Assembly (NCBI GenBank): GCA_963995505.1
Contig: OZ023181.1
Location: 9,399,487-9,463,486, forward strand
DNA: 64,000 nt
Direction of reading: 5' to 3'
Origin: Hypericum androsaemum
Lineage: Eukaryota > Streptophyta > Magnoliopsida > Malpighiales > Hypericaceae
The position numbers were made by a program, and so were the translations under genes. The notes beneath the pieces are model-generated. The model worked only from the letters and a program-made list of their open reading frames with translations, was not told the DNA's origin and made no database searches. This document shows, in pieces, positions 11,890 to 21,906 of this stretch (positions are counted from its first letter, which is position 1; every line of letters begins with the position of its first letter).

Positions 11890-14540
11890 AACTTTGATCC
11901 CACAATACTCAACCTTAGATCGAATGGCTTCCTGGTCTTCTAGAATAGCCTCCTGACCACCCGGGATGCCAACCTCCGGGAGTATATGGGAGGAAGAAGC
12001 TCGAGTTGGACTTAAGCTAACCGTGATGTTCTCATAGAAGGCATCCTAAGAAGAGTGCAAAATGTTACAAATATGACGAGGAATCTCAAAGGAAAAAGAG
12101 AGGTAGGCGAGACATACCATCTCAAATTCATCATCATCATCAAGCAAAAGTAAGCTTATGTAAAGTGGTCATTGAAGATGGTGTAATAGTAGCAGGCGCC
12201 GGAGGTAACACAAGAATTTGATGTACTGAAGCAGGCACAGTGGTCACGGACACCGGAGATGGTATGACAACTGAGGGAACTGATGCAACAGTCGAGGGCC
12301 CTAATAGCGATTGAGTCTTTGGTCGGGGAGGAACGAGAGGGACCTTTGACACTGGCTTGTCCACAATGGCTTTCTTACCCATAGCTGCTGTCTCTTTACC
12401 TTTGACTACGAGCAGTAGCATCCTAGGTCGACGAGTGGCAGGGCCGATAGTGCCTGGAGGGGTCTAAAGTGGTCATACCCCTTTCTACATCCATAGCGGG
12501 ATGAGAGGTCGAAGGCATCAAAAGATGATGCTGAAAACAAGAAAGATGGGTTAGATAGGAAGCTTGGATACCCTCGCCCATGCATATGATAGAAAGGCTT
12601 ACCTTGCAGAGGAGGCAGAGTCTGGGCGTCACGTGTAGCAGGGGCAACAAAGGCCTAAGGGCTGATTGTGTCTAGAGGACCTGCAAACGAGTCAAGAATT
12701 AGAGAAAATGACTAAGGTGCTTGAAGGATGTTCTCACCTTTGCTTTCCGGATTGGCGTTATCCTCAGAAGTGCCATCATCCCAGCTAGCATCCCCATCGT
12801 CATCCTCCATAGCAACTTTGTCTTCGACATCTCCAGAAGGTTCATTGACGGAATCACTGCGGGTACCTATGTGGGATACAAAATAGGAGTTATTACTAAA
12901 AGGTAAGGCGAAGGAAATGTTTCAAGGTTAAGATGGTTACCTCCTCGCCGGAAGTGGGCATCACTCGATGCCTCAGAATGAGTCTCCGCCTCAACAACGT
13001 CAGCTCTATCCAAAGGGTCATTGTGTGGCCCAGAGACTGAATCATGGGATGACTTGATTGATTTGATTTGTCCTGACGATGTCTGTTTCTTTGAACCCTC
13101 TTTCATCTTCTTTTCCCTGTTGTCCTTGCCCTTGATGAGAAGAGGAAACTTCTTTGCTAACTCGGGGGCACAAAGAGACCAAGAGTCAAGTGCATCCCAC
13201 CAAGCAACAAAACAGGCTGTGACCCCACTACTAAATATGACCTCCCCTAAGGTACTGCTAGAGAGTAGGAAGTCACTTACTGCAAGAGCCTTTTTGGCTT
13301 CCTTCCACTCCTTCGACTTCTTTACCCGTTTACCCCTAAACCTGTGGAAGAGGTACCTAGGAGGGAAAGGTACATCCTGTACTAGGCCAAGCTACCGGGC
13401 AACAAAGTGAGGGTGATATGGCTCAACCCGCATCTTGCCTGCAGTACAACCGCTCAAAAGATCTCTCGTGGTAAGAATCTTGACCCACTTATCGGCACTA
13501 TTGGAGGTAAGGTTGAACTGAAGGAATAGAGGATGGCAGCTATAATCAACAGTATGATATGCTCGATGAACTTCAATTAAAGGTTGCATCTCAAGACGGG
13601 GCATCTTGGCTTCATCAAATATGGCAAAGTACTCCTCAATAGTGGTAGACTGGTCGACCTGAGCCCAGTTGAGAGTATGAGCATAGCACGATCCTGGGAT
13701 GCTCAAGGATGGGGTTGGTGAAGCTAGGCCCAAGAAGTATGCCAAGCTCTACAAGGCCGCTATCCACAGAGGACTGGAGGCACTTAGTGCATTTTTCTGC
13801 TTCTAAGTGAGGACATAGGAAGACATGTGATGATACAGGTGATTGAGGATGAATTCTCCTAGTGCCCACTCGGTGCCCAAGGACAGAGAGTATGCCAGCT
13901 TCTCATAATCGGTGGATACCCGTTCACCACTGAGGCACATGAGGAGCGACATACCCATAACAATAGGAAAGTAACATATTCGTCATCATTCTTGGCGGCA
14001 TCAGTTGGCAAGGCATGAGCATCAACATACTTAACATATGCCTTCTCCTTGATTTTAGGCTCCTATGTGTCCTGCTCCTTGGCCTTAAGTTCCTCTCATA
14101 GTTTTTTTTTTTGTCTTAAGCCTACATCGAAGACCAACTGGGTAGGAAGGAGGAAGTAGCGAGGGGATGATAGTACTACCCCGACATCATAGTCCAAAAA
14201 GGGATGCCAAGTCATAGAGGGTGATCGTCCTCATCCCTGTGGAGATAGGAATACGATTAGGAGACATTGTGACTAAAGAGGTAATGAAGGAGATGACCAA
14301 TGCAATATGTATTTACCTGACAGAAAGAGGAAGGTATTGGTGCTAGGACACCAATACTATATAGTGAGCCTTCTTAGCCTGTCCAATTCCGTCCCAACTA
14401 AACAACAAGATACTGGGGAGCAAGCCTGCCCCCGGAGTATCAGTGGAATTCCTACCTCACCCGAGGGGCATGGAGAGCGCTACAATGTTATGGTCGATGC
14501 TCCTACATCGACCAAAATTATCCCGATCGGGGGGTAAAAT
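11890..14540 (-). pseudogene. Plant mobile domain (PMD, aminotransferase-like) gene
   Basis: Reverse-strand gene with five GT-AG introns inferred from frame continuity: 14316-14237, 12940-12867, 12737-12681, 12602-12531 and 12117-12046. Across the first junction the peptide reads STNTFLFLSG then MRTITLYDLASLFGL, which matches the start of the PMD core (TNTFLFPFGE..TITLYDVA.LLGL). Later blocks also fit PMD: SGERVSTDYEKLAYSLSLG, SSPLWIAAL, EEYFAIFDEA and YHPHFVARQLGLVQDVP. A Pro/Val/Ser-rich tail follows. Several in-frame stops (for example before SLAYFLGL) and a frame change near 13960 make it a pseudogene as read. PMD proteins are known both as host genes (MAIL/MAIN) and as passengers of plant LTR elements and MULEs; here it is antisense inside an LTR element. 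The outer limits are approximate. Confidence 0.7.
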
Positions 14541-15349
14541 GTGCACATGTTGAAGAATTTGGATGATGATAAAGATAAGTCTTCAACTCCTCGTCAACCA
14601 AGTAAGAGTACGGTAGAGCGACAACGTAACGTGTTGGTTCAGCCGTTAAAGATTTTAAATTACAAGGAATAACATCAAGTCCTACGCTGCTTCGGTGAGT
14701 GCACACGTGTGAAAAAGGATTTAGGAACATGGCCAAAATCCGCTGACAACAGCAAGAGAGACCTAAATACGCGTGGGTTAAGAAGGACGTACTCACTCGA
14801 TTGGCAATCGAGCAAGGAGTTCTCAAGAAAAATAAGCCCTTCATGGTTTGGGTGCCCAAGGAGAAACTTTTGTGGTACAAGAAGGGACCATGTGAGACAT
14901 GACCCACAAGGAGTGATCGGCCTACAAGCTATCAAAGTCACCATATGGAGGTTCCAAGAAGGTCGACGCCACACTCAAGGAATAAGTATGCAGAATTCCA
15001 ACGACCATTGCTTACAAAGACACAAAGAAGAAGGTTGAAGCGAAAGATTCAAAAGCAAAAGAAGAAGCTTGGAGACCTTCAACAATAATTGTATTGGTCT
15101 TTCTAACGAAGGATATGGAGCTCCTACTAAGTCATGTAAGCCTAATTCAAGTTTTTCCGAGAAAGCTATGAGCACACGGATATCTCAAGATGGGTGATCA
15201 TCTGCACGCCAATAACGAGACCTGGTTTGATGGTAAATTTTTTACATATTATGGTCTTGACCTAGCCAGTTATTATGGAGTGGAGTTAATTTTTGGCATG
15301 TTTAAGGACGGATTCACGACAATATTTTTCCTAGCTTCAAAATATTGAC

Positions 15350-15362
15350 GTCTGGGGGGCAT
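15350..15362 (+). other. Polypurine tract of the PMD-carrying element
   Basis: CTGGGGGGCAT lies directly before TGTTAGAGC, the start of the 3' LTR, and fixes the element's orientation. Confidence 0.65.
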
Positions 15363-15890
15363 TGTTAGAGCAGAAAATTAATTCGCAGATTCGTGCTAAT
15401 CTTGTCTCGATAAAATAGCTGTAACTTTCTCCTCAAGTATCGGATTGACGTGAATTAAAAAGCTACAGAAAGATAAGATGAAGACCGGCAATTATATTTT
15501 TCTGTGTCATGTCTAAATTTGGCACGAAAAAGGGTCAAAATTGAGTTAAAGTTTTGGTAGTTTAGGTTTTCCTATTTTAGGTCGGGGCCAATTTAGGTTT
15601 TTCTATATTGAACACAGCCTAGGATTTTCTTGTATTGGGCCGGGACTAGGTTTTTCTATATAAGGAGAGCTGAGACATAGGAGAAGACACCACACATCAA
15701 TCATACAAAACCCTCTAGCTACGTAGCCTTTATCTTTTATATTTCTCCTTTCCTCTTCTCCAAAATTTCTCAATAAAGTTCTTGCTCCTTCATCAATTCT
15801 TTTCTCATCTACCTACAATAATATGTTTATTCTTTTCTCTTTCTCCCATATTTTATCTTTTCTCTTTTTTGTTCGTATCACTCCTGGGAT
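15363..15890 (+). repeat. 3' LTR of the PMD-carrying element
   Basis: Begins TGTTAGAGCAG after the purine tract. It holds the blocks shared with the 5' copy, a TATA-like TTTTTCTATATAAGG near 15650-15664 and an AATAAAG near 15773. The right end is not defined, because the 5' copy is truncated before it. Confidence 0.65.
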
Positions 15891-16343
15891 GACCATTCTG
15901 GACATGTTCCTAAGTTCGTCTCGACGTTCTCACATGTTTTTTTCCAAAATAGTTGTTGAGGTTGATTCCTTCTTAGTACTACTTTTTGTTGGTCATACTG
16001 TCATATGGGACAACCCTTTGTCCAATTTGATCTCCCGGTCAAAAGATTTCCTGGAGAGAGAGTGGGAGATACAATTGCAGCACACGTGAAGGAAAGACAA
16101 TCGTGTAACTGGTGCCTTATCCGAACTTTTCCTGACCATATCTTATGATTATGTTTTGCTACATAGCTCAATGCCTGGTTGCTTTGATATCTGTTTAGAT
16201 AATCCAAAAAAGACTAGCCTGCTCTGTCGTATCCGTTCATGACCGCAACTATGTTATTAACAAAAATTAGTGGACTAATTGCCCTCGAACTAAATAAATT
16301 ATTGGCGTGGTAACTTTGCAGAAAATTTGTAGAGATAGGTTCG
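15891..16343. other. Intergenic, nothing recognised
   Basis: No convincing ORF, repeat pair or transposon end seen between the 3' LTR and the next TIR element. Confidence 0.4.
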
Positions 16344-16352
16344 AAAAAAAAG

Positions 16353-17665
16353 AGAGAAAAGTCCACATTAGTACCCTGTGGTATAGCCCAAAATTACTTC
16401 AGTGGTAAAAAATTGACCAATCGAGTTATACTTATTCCAATTAACATCAAAAAGGTCCATGAGCAACTGCCCGAACCCTTCCCGACCTACCTGGACCCTG
16501 CCCGGCCAACTTGGCCAGCCACGTCACCAAAATTTGATGACGTGGTGCCACATGGACATCCCTCTCTCCCTCTTCTCTTTCTCTCTTCCCTCTCTCTTCT
16601 CCTTCCCCTCATCTTCTTCTTCTTCTTCTGGAAATAACACATTAAAGCGAGGAAAAGAGCCAATAAGCTACGTTAAAGAAAATGAAGTCTGAATCTACCG
16701 CCAATCTCAACCAGCACAGCATCATCTCGATACCCGACAGCCCGTCGTCTCCAAGCACGCCGACCGGCTCCTCGAGCAGCTCCACGCGTTGGTCCACTTC
16801 ACCGCCGCTCTATGACCGCCCAACACATCGAATCCTTGCCGAAGCCATGAGGACCTCGATCGCGCCGCCTCTCTTGTCCGGAAGTGCCGCCGCCGGAGCA
16901 TCTTTCGTTGCGTCATCACCATCATCGGCGCTGACTTCCGAAAGGCTGCTTTCCTTCTCGAGGCCTCCGTCGGTGACCTCGCCTGGCTCCATATCCAAGT
17001 CGAAAACTTTAGGAGGGTCCACATCGAGCTTCGGTCCCAAAGGTAGTTGCTTTCTCGATCGATCTCCATTGTTTGGAAGAAATAAACGAGACCCTTTTTT
17101 CACTAGTTGGTGGGTTTTTTTTTCCATTCGTTGTGGGATTGTTTGGATCTCTTGTTCTGGGTCAATTACGTTGGTGGGTTTTCATTGATTTGGTCTTTTC
17201 AATTTTTTATTTAGAAATTGGCGTTTGAGGTTTTATTGAAGTATTGATCTTTCGCCAATCTAAAAATGTAGCAAGCCATCTAAAAATTTGTGATCTTTGT
17301 GGTCTGTGTTTTGAACAATTCGATAATTTGGTTCAATGAGTTTTCTGGGTTTTGGGAAGAAGAAGAGGAGGAGGAAGAAGAAGAGGAGGAGGAAGAAGAA
17401 GAAGAAGGAGGAGGAGAGAGAGGGAAGAGAGAAAGAGAAGAGGGAGAGAGGGATGTCCATGTGGCACCACGTCATCAAATTTTGGTGACGTGGCTGGCCA
17501 AGTTGGCCGGGCAGGGTCCGGGCAAGTCGGGAAGGGTTCGGGCAGCTGCCCGTGGACCTTTTTGATGTTAATTGAAATAAGTATGACACGATTGGTCAAT
17601 TTTTTACCACAGAGTACTAAAGTAATTCCGGGCTATACCACAGGGTACTAATGTGGACTTTTCCC
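16353..17665. mobile_element. Long-TIR Pack-MULE
   Basis: The left arm (from AGAAAAGTCCACATTAGTAC) and the complement of the right end (GGGAAAAGTCCACATTAGTAC) match with few changes for roughly 200-300 bp. Shared blocks include GGTCAATTTTTTACCAC, AAAAAGGTCCA and the GGCCAACTTGGCCAGCCACG stretch. Flanks AAAAAAAAG (16344-16352) and AAAAAAAAT (17666-17674) form a near-perfect 9-bp target duplication. There is no transposase. The interior is GC-rich and includes a captured exon-like fragment. Long TIR, 9-bp duplication and foreign interior are the hallmarks of a Pack-MULE. Confidence 0.82.
16700..17053 (+). pseudogene. Captured armadillo-protein (DUF7032-type) N-terminal fragment
   Basis: One forward frame reads LVRKCRRRSIFRCVITII, then GADFRKAAFLLEASVGDLAWL. 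This resembles the conserved N-terminal region of plant armadillo-repeat proteins of the ARO/DUF7032 type (typically L..KC..RS.LRRV.TI..A.DFRK....L.ASVGDLRWLL). An upstream stop and a terminal AAAG/GTAGTT that could be an old exon border suggest capture from genomic DNA. The long ORF in another forward frame (16682-17188) is Ser/Pro-rich and looks like a shadow. Family assignment rests on motif recall and needs a search. Confidence 0.45.
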
Positions 17666-17929
17666 AAAAAAAATAGCATGTGGCCCATTTGCACTAATTC
17701 GGCCTAGGAATCCCATCTGAATTCGTTGGGCCGTAATCTCTTGGATACAAAGAAAAGTAGCCCAACACAAAAAAGAATAAAACAAATAGTCAATCCAAAT
17801 ATCCTACCAAAGGAAAAATGAAGAAAGCCGTCCATGGCCAAGCACCTTCAAAAACCCTAAACCCTTAACAACGCCGCCACTCCCATTTTGTCGTCCGCTC
17901 GTTTGCTCCAATTCACCCGAGCTGATCAG

Positions 17930-18157
17930 GTAATTGAGCTAAAGTCAACTTCTGGGCATTTTTATTATTCCAATTTTTTTTTCGTCGAAATTCCTCCGAA
18001 TTTTGGGGGACTTTAGTTATTGCTTTGATGAGTCAGTGTAGTAGTCTGTAATTGTATCTTCAAGTGTTTGAATTTCTGGGTATTTGGTTCTTGGTAAAGA
18101 AGATTTGGATTAGGTTACAATTTCTTGGATGAATTTTGACTGGTTGCAATTTTGTAG
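17930..18157 (+). other. 5' UTR intron of the TRM8-like gene
   Basis: GATCAG/GTAATTGAG at the donor and a T-rich run ending GCAATTTTGTAG at the acceptor, 11 bases before the ATG. The short first exon (from about 17850) contains no ATG in frame with the protein, so this is a leader intron. No clear TATA box is seen between the Pack-MULE end (17665) and this exon. Confidence 0.65.
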
Positions 18158-18168
18158 ATTGTATTATT

Positions 18169-18927
18169 ATGGACGTTGAGGTAAACCCGACGCTAAGTAA
18201 GGCAACTGGATTGCCAAGGAAGCGTTTCTACCGAGCACGAGCGCATAGTAACCCGCTCAGCGATTCCCACTTTCCTGTTCCGCTCTGCCCGAGTCGTGTG
18301 GAATATGCTGATCATTACCCGGGCTACTTCCCTTCGTCGGATGGGGTGGTCAACACCAAGAAGATCAAGTTTACTGATGTTGGCTGTGGTTTTGGTGGAT
18401 TGTTGATCAGTCTTTCGACCCTTTTCCCCGATGTCCTGATGGTCGGGATGGAATTGAGGGATAAGGTGACAGAGTATGTGAGAGAACGGATACTGGCACT
18501 GAGGAATACGAATCCACCTCAATACGGGAATGTATCTGTGGTGCGGACCAATTCCATGAAGTACATACCAAATTACTTTGAGAAAGGGCAACTCTCGAAG
18601 ATGTTTTTCCTGTTCCCGGACCCTCATTTCAAAGAGAAGAACCACCGTCGTAGAGTTATCAGCCCGCACTTGCTTGATGAGTATGCCTATGTTCTTGAGA
18701 TTGGTGGCATTATCTACACAATTACGGACGTAGAAGAGCTCGGGGACTGGATGAAGTCATGTCTCGAGAATCACCCTATGTTTGAAGTATTAACAACAGA
18801 AGAACTTGAAGCAGATCCTGTGGTGAAGCTCTTGAGTACTGCAACTGAGGAAGGGCAAAAGGTTGCTAGGAATGGAGGACAGACATTTCAAGCTGTCTAC
18901 AGGCGGATTGCACCTTCTCTTTCGTAG
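18169..18927 (+). CDS. TRM8: tRNA (guanine-N7-)-methyltransferase, TRM8/METTL1 family
   Basis: Intact single-exon CDS of 252 residues. The family makes m7G at position 46 of the tRNA variable loop using S-adenosylmethionine, in a complex with a WD-repeat partner (Trm82/WDR4). The SAM-binding motif I DVGCGFGGLL is at residues 70-79, the acidic MELRDKV follows about 20 residues on, and the family signature FPDPHFKEKNHRRRV lies near residue 150. The Lys/Arg-rich N-terminus (LPRKRFYRARAHSNP) is also typical. The start ATG is the first after the leader intron and gives the usual family length; the frame is open upstream to 18136 only inside the intron. It is one of two clearly functional host genes here, and its promoter lies within about 200 bp of a Pack-MULE end. 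Confidence 0.95.
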   Translation: MDVEVNPTLSKATGLPRKRFYRARAHSNPLSDSHFPVPLCPSRVEYADHYPGYFPSSDGVVNTKKIKFTDVGCGFGGLLISLSTLFPDVLMVGMELRDKVTEYVRERILALRNTNPPQYGNVSVVRTNSMKYIPNYFEKGQLSKMFFLFPDPHFKEKNHRRRVISPHLLDEYAYVLEIGGIIYTITDVEELGDWMKSCLENHPMFEVLTTEELEADPVVKLLSTATEEGQKVARNGGQTFQAVYRRIAPSLS

Positions 18928-19249
18928 ATTCCGTGAATGCAGATGCGATATCCATTTGTCTAAGGTGCTTCACTGGCGTGACCTTGTGTAACGTAATATG
19001 AACCTGGAAGAAGGTCCTTCCTTCTGGTATGCTCTTGCATGAGGCTTGGAGAGTGATTTAAGAACTGACTGTAAGGAGCGAAGAAGGAACTTTTGTGTCC
19101 AATGTTTCCTTTGCAAAACATCACTCATTATTCCATTGTCCATCTAACTTGAGGGTTTCAGGTCTGTAGCATTTGTTCCTTTAGTTGCATATGCGGCTAA
19201 CTGCTTAGCGTTGCTGGTTGTTTTTTTTTTTGGTTTATACCACATGGTA

Positions 19250-20640
19250 CCCGACTTAATGGGCCAATAGCAATTATTTAATGCTGATGTGTTCCTAATA
19301 ACTCGAACTCGACAGTTGATCTAAATGTTGTTGGTACTAGTTGTTTTTCTTATAGCATCCGGCACTTTCCATTGGACATTCGTCGTAGTCTTTATTTGGT
19401 ATATGTCACGTAGTTCTCATTCTCATATCATATGTATGTATTGACTTGAGGTTGTAAACTTTCTATTCCAACGATAGAACTTAAATTAGTTTAGTGGGCT
19501 GGTAATAATAAGGAAGCCCAATACATGTTCATGCAAGGCCCGGGTTAATTGACAAAACTAAGATTATATTCATATATCGTGTTTAGCATATACCCAGCAT
19601 AGTCTTTCTGTATATAGGGGTGGCAAAAAATTCAAATACTAAAATTTAAATATTAGTATTTTATATATTGAGTATCGAAATATATTGGATTAGACACTAA
19701 AAATTGCGAGACTATATTTCCGGCTCTTAAATAAATAACCCACAGAATTTGGGGTATAGATATTACACTATCATATTAATTGTCACACCTACTTAGATAA
19801 GAGCCTTTTCCTATAGTGATTTCAAGGTGTAACCTTAGTTGTGTATTTATACAATGCCTTGAATAGAATTCATTTTCCCACTAAATCGGTTACTCTTGAT
19901 ATCGAAACCCAAGGAGTTTCTGGGGGTTTTAAGTGAATGAATAAAGATGATTTTTTATTACATAGGAGAAGTAGCAAAAGACCAAAGACAAAAAGTGAAC
20001 GCTTTTTTTTAGGGGATACTTTAAGGCATCTTACAATTACAAACATGAACATGATTTTTTTTTTAAATCTTGACCAACTCTTTCACCGCCCGTGACTGGT
20101 CAAGACAGAAAATTACTTGGCATATGTTATAAAATAACAATTCCATTACATGTTCCAACTTCGAATGAACCAAGCAAACTATCCAGTCTTAGACAAAACC
20201 CAATATGAAATCACATGATGTTTCTTGGACAGAGAAAACTATGCAGATCGTGACTGGGCGAGTTCATGTGGAAGCGATTTCTTCAAGAGTCTGCTCCTTA
20301 TTATAATTTCTTGAATTGGTCGCCAGCGTCTTAACATGGATTTTCATGGACGGTTAAATCATCTTTTTAAACTATAATTTTGTTTCCAAATTTAATATCA
20401 TAACTCAATATTTTGTCAAAATTAGCAACGAAAGGCGTAAGATGGTTTGATGGATATCCAGAATTTTAAACTCTAACAAGATATAATTTTTGGTATAAAT
20501 AATCTACCTTAAAAAAAACTCAATATCTTTATTTATTTGATTACTTAATGTCTGTAGGCTACGAACAGGGTCTGACTTCTGAATTTTGATGCGGTACGTA
20601 CTCTCTAACAAGCCCTTTTCGATATTTTATCGAGCTTCTC
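19250..20640. other. Intergenic downstream of TRM8
   Basis: No coding sequence recognised. A hAT-like terminus TAGGGGTGGCAAAAAATTC occurs near 19617, but no partner end was found, so no element is called. Confidence 0.4.
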
Positions 20641-20688
20641 GAGTAGAGGGGCTTTTGTTAAACTATGGGAAAAAAATACACTTAGTAT

Positions 20689-20718
20689 CTTATGGTATTT
20701 TTGGAAAAATACCATAAG
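20689..20718. repeat. Near-perfect 30-bp palindrome
   Basis: CTTATGGTATTTTT, a 2-base loop, then the exact complement AAAAATACCATAAG. A second CTTATGGTAT follows at 20723, so alternative pairings are possible. It probably comes from paired ends of a small TIR element. Confidence 0.8.
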
Positions 20719-21144
20719 TGTATCTTATGGTATAGACGATGTACTTTTCAATCTCTATGTTTAAGAAAACATCAAATGGGTCCAAGGTTTTGAAAATTTT
20801 ATCACTTAGCAGACACGGACAGCTGCTCAATACTGCCATGATGTTGTTTCTCGACTTACCTGACGAGCCAGTAACAATTGAGTAGGATAAGTAGATGATG
20901 ATGTGTTGTTGCGGGAAAAAGGGTACAAAAATGTCAAGTAATTCGAGACTGATACGGAGTGATCGTCCCAAGGTCTGCCTAACGGAGAAGGGGAAAAAGT
21001 TCTAAGGTAAGCTAAGTTATACTGGGCCACAGAAAGGAAAATCGATACAAGGAAAAGTAAAATAGGGTTTGTTATGTTCATGGATGATGTCTCGTTCTTT
21101 TGCTCAAGCTCTCCTTATATAGAGCGACCTAATCTAGCTTCGTC

Positions 21145-21310
21145 CTCCAATATAGGAAATATGAGAGTGCCTTCAATATATAAAAAATATCAACCTAGAC
21201 CATCCTCAATATAGGAAAATTCCAACTTTGACCGCCTTCAATATAGGAAGCCTTAACTTAGGCCATTTTCAATATAGAAAGACCTAGCTCAAAATCTTGT
21301 ATAAGAAATT
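21145..21310. repeat. Tandem repeat, about 35-bp units (CTTCAATATAGGAA)
   Basis: Five diverged units each containing C(C/T)TCAATATAGGAA, separated by about 30-36 bases of less conserved sequence such as CTTAGGCCAT. They resemble tandem blocks found inside plant LTRs, but no LTR boundary could be fixed. The flanks 20719-21144 and 21311-21900 hold no recognisable gene. Confidence 0.6.
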
Positions 21311-21906
21311 CCGACATAGTCCTACTGTCATGTCCGACCATGTTGGTTAAACTTAGTTGTGTTTAATAAGCAAAGTAATTTGATAAAATAATGATATGTT
21401 GCGTCAGAAAATAGCAACGCAAATTGGTCATCGAAAAATTTAGAAATGTAGTTAGATATAATTTGGTACGAGGTATTTAATAAAATTATATTTGTGAACT
21501 TAATTGATAGAAGATTAAAGGTTTGAATTTATTATTATTTACCTTGACGAAATTTGGTCATCGAGAGAGTTCAAAGTGGAAACGTGAAAAAATAAAGAAG
21601 AAAGAAAAAGTGATTACATGGATGAGTAATGAAATTGACAACAAACAAGAAAAGATAAACATAAAAAATAGATTGGTTAAGTTTATCTTTTAAGCAAAAG
21701 ATAAGAATCGAGAAAGTTGAACTAAAAAAAAGAGAAAAGGTGAAAAACGTGTCAAGTGAGAAACATAAGTTGAAAACGTAGCTGTAAAATTGAACTGCCA
21801 CCAAGTAACATGTAAAACATGTGTTCAAAAAGTAACATGTAAAACAAAGTAAATGTGAGGCGGTGGAGAGGTCATGGCTAGGTTGATGGGTTAAAGGTTG
21901 CTCCTC

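Larger units (their letters stand above)
11340..15890 (+). mobile_element. Degenerate LTR retrotransposon without pol, carrying an antisense PMD gene
   Basis: Two direct repeats (about 11340-11690 and 15363-about 15890) share long blocks such as TGTGTCATGTCTAAATT and GGTTTTCCTATTTTAGG. A purine tract CTGGGGGGCAT precedes the right copy, so that is the 3' LTR and the element lies on the forward strand. No gag, reverse transcriptase or integrase was recognised. Most of the interior is a spliced reverse-strand gene with a plant mobile domain. A large element with extra antisense coding and no pol fits a non-autonomous gypsy-type (LARD-like) element; the superfamily is inferred. Confidence 0.65.

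Noticed and set aside
12140..13410. Forward and reverse ORFs around 12.1-13.4 kb as separate genes
   Set aside because: The reverse frames connect through GT-AG introns into one PMD gene; the forward ORFs are shadows.
16682..17188. 168-codon Ser/Pro-rich forward ORF as a gene
   Set aside because: It overlaps the captured armadillo-like fragment in another frame, lies inside a Pack-MULE and has no recognisable domain.
19610..19640. hAT-like terminus TAGGGGTGGCAAAAAATTC
   Set aside because: No partner end or 8-bp duplication could be found, so no element is called.
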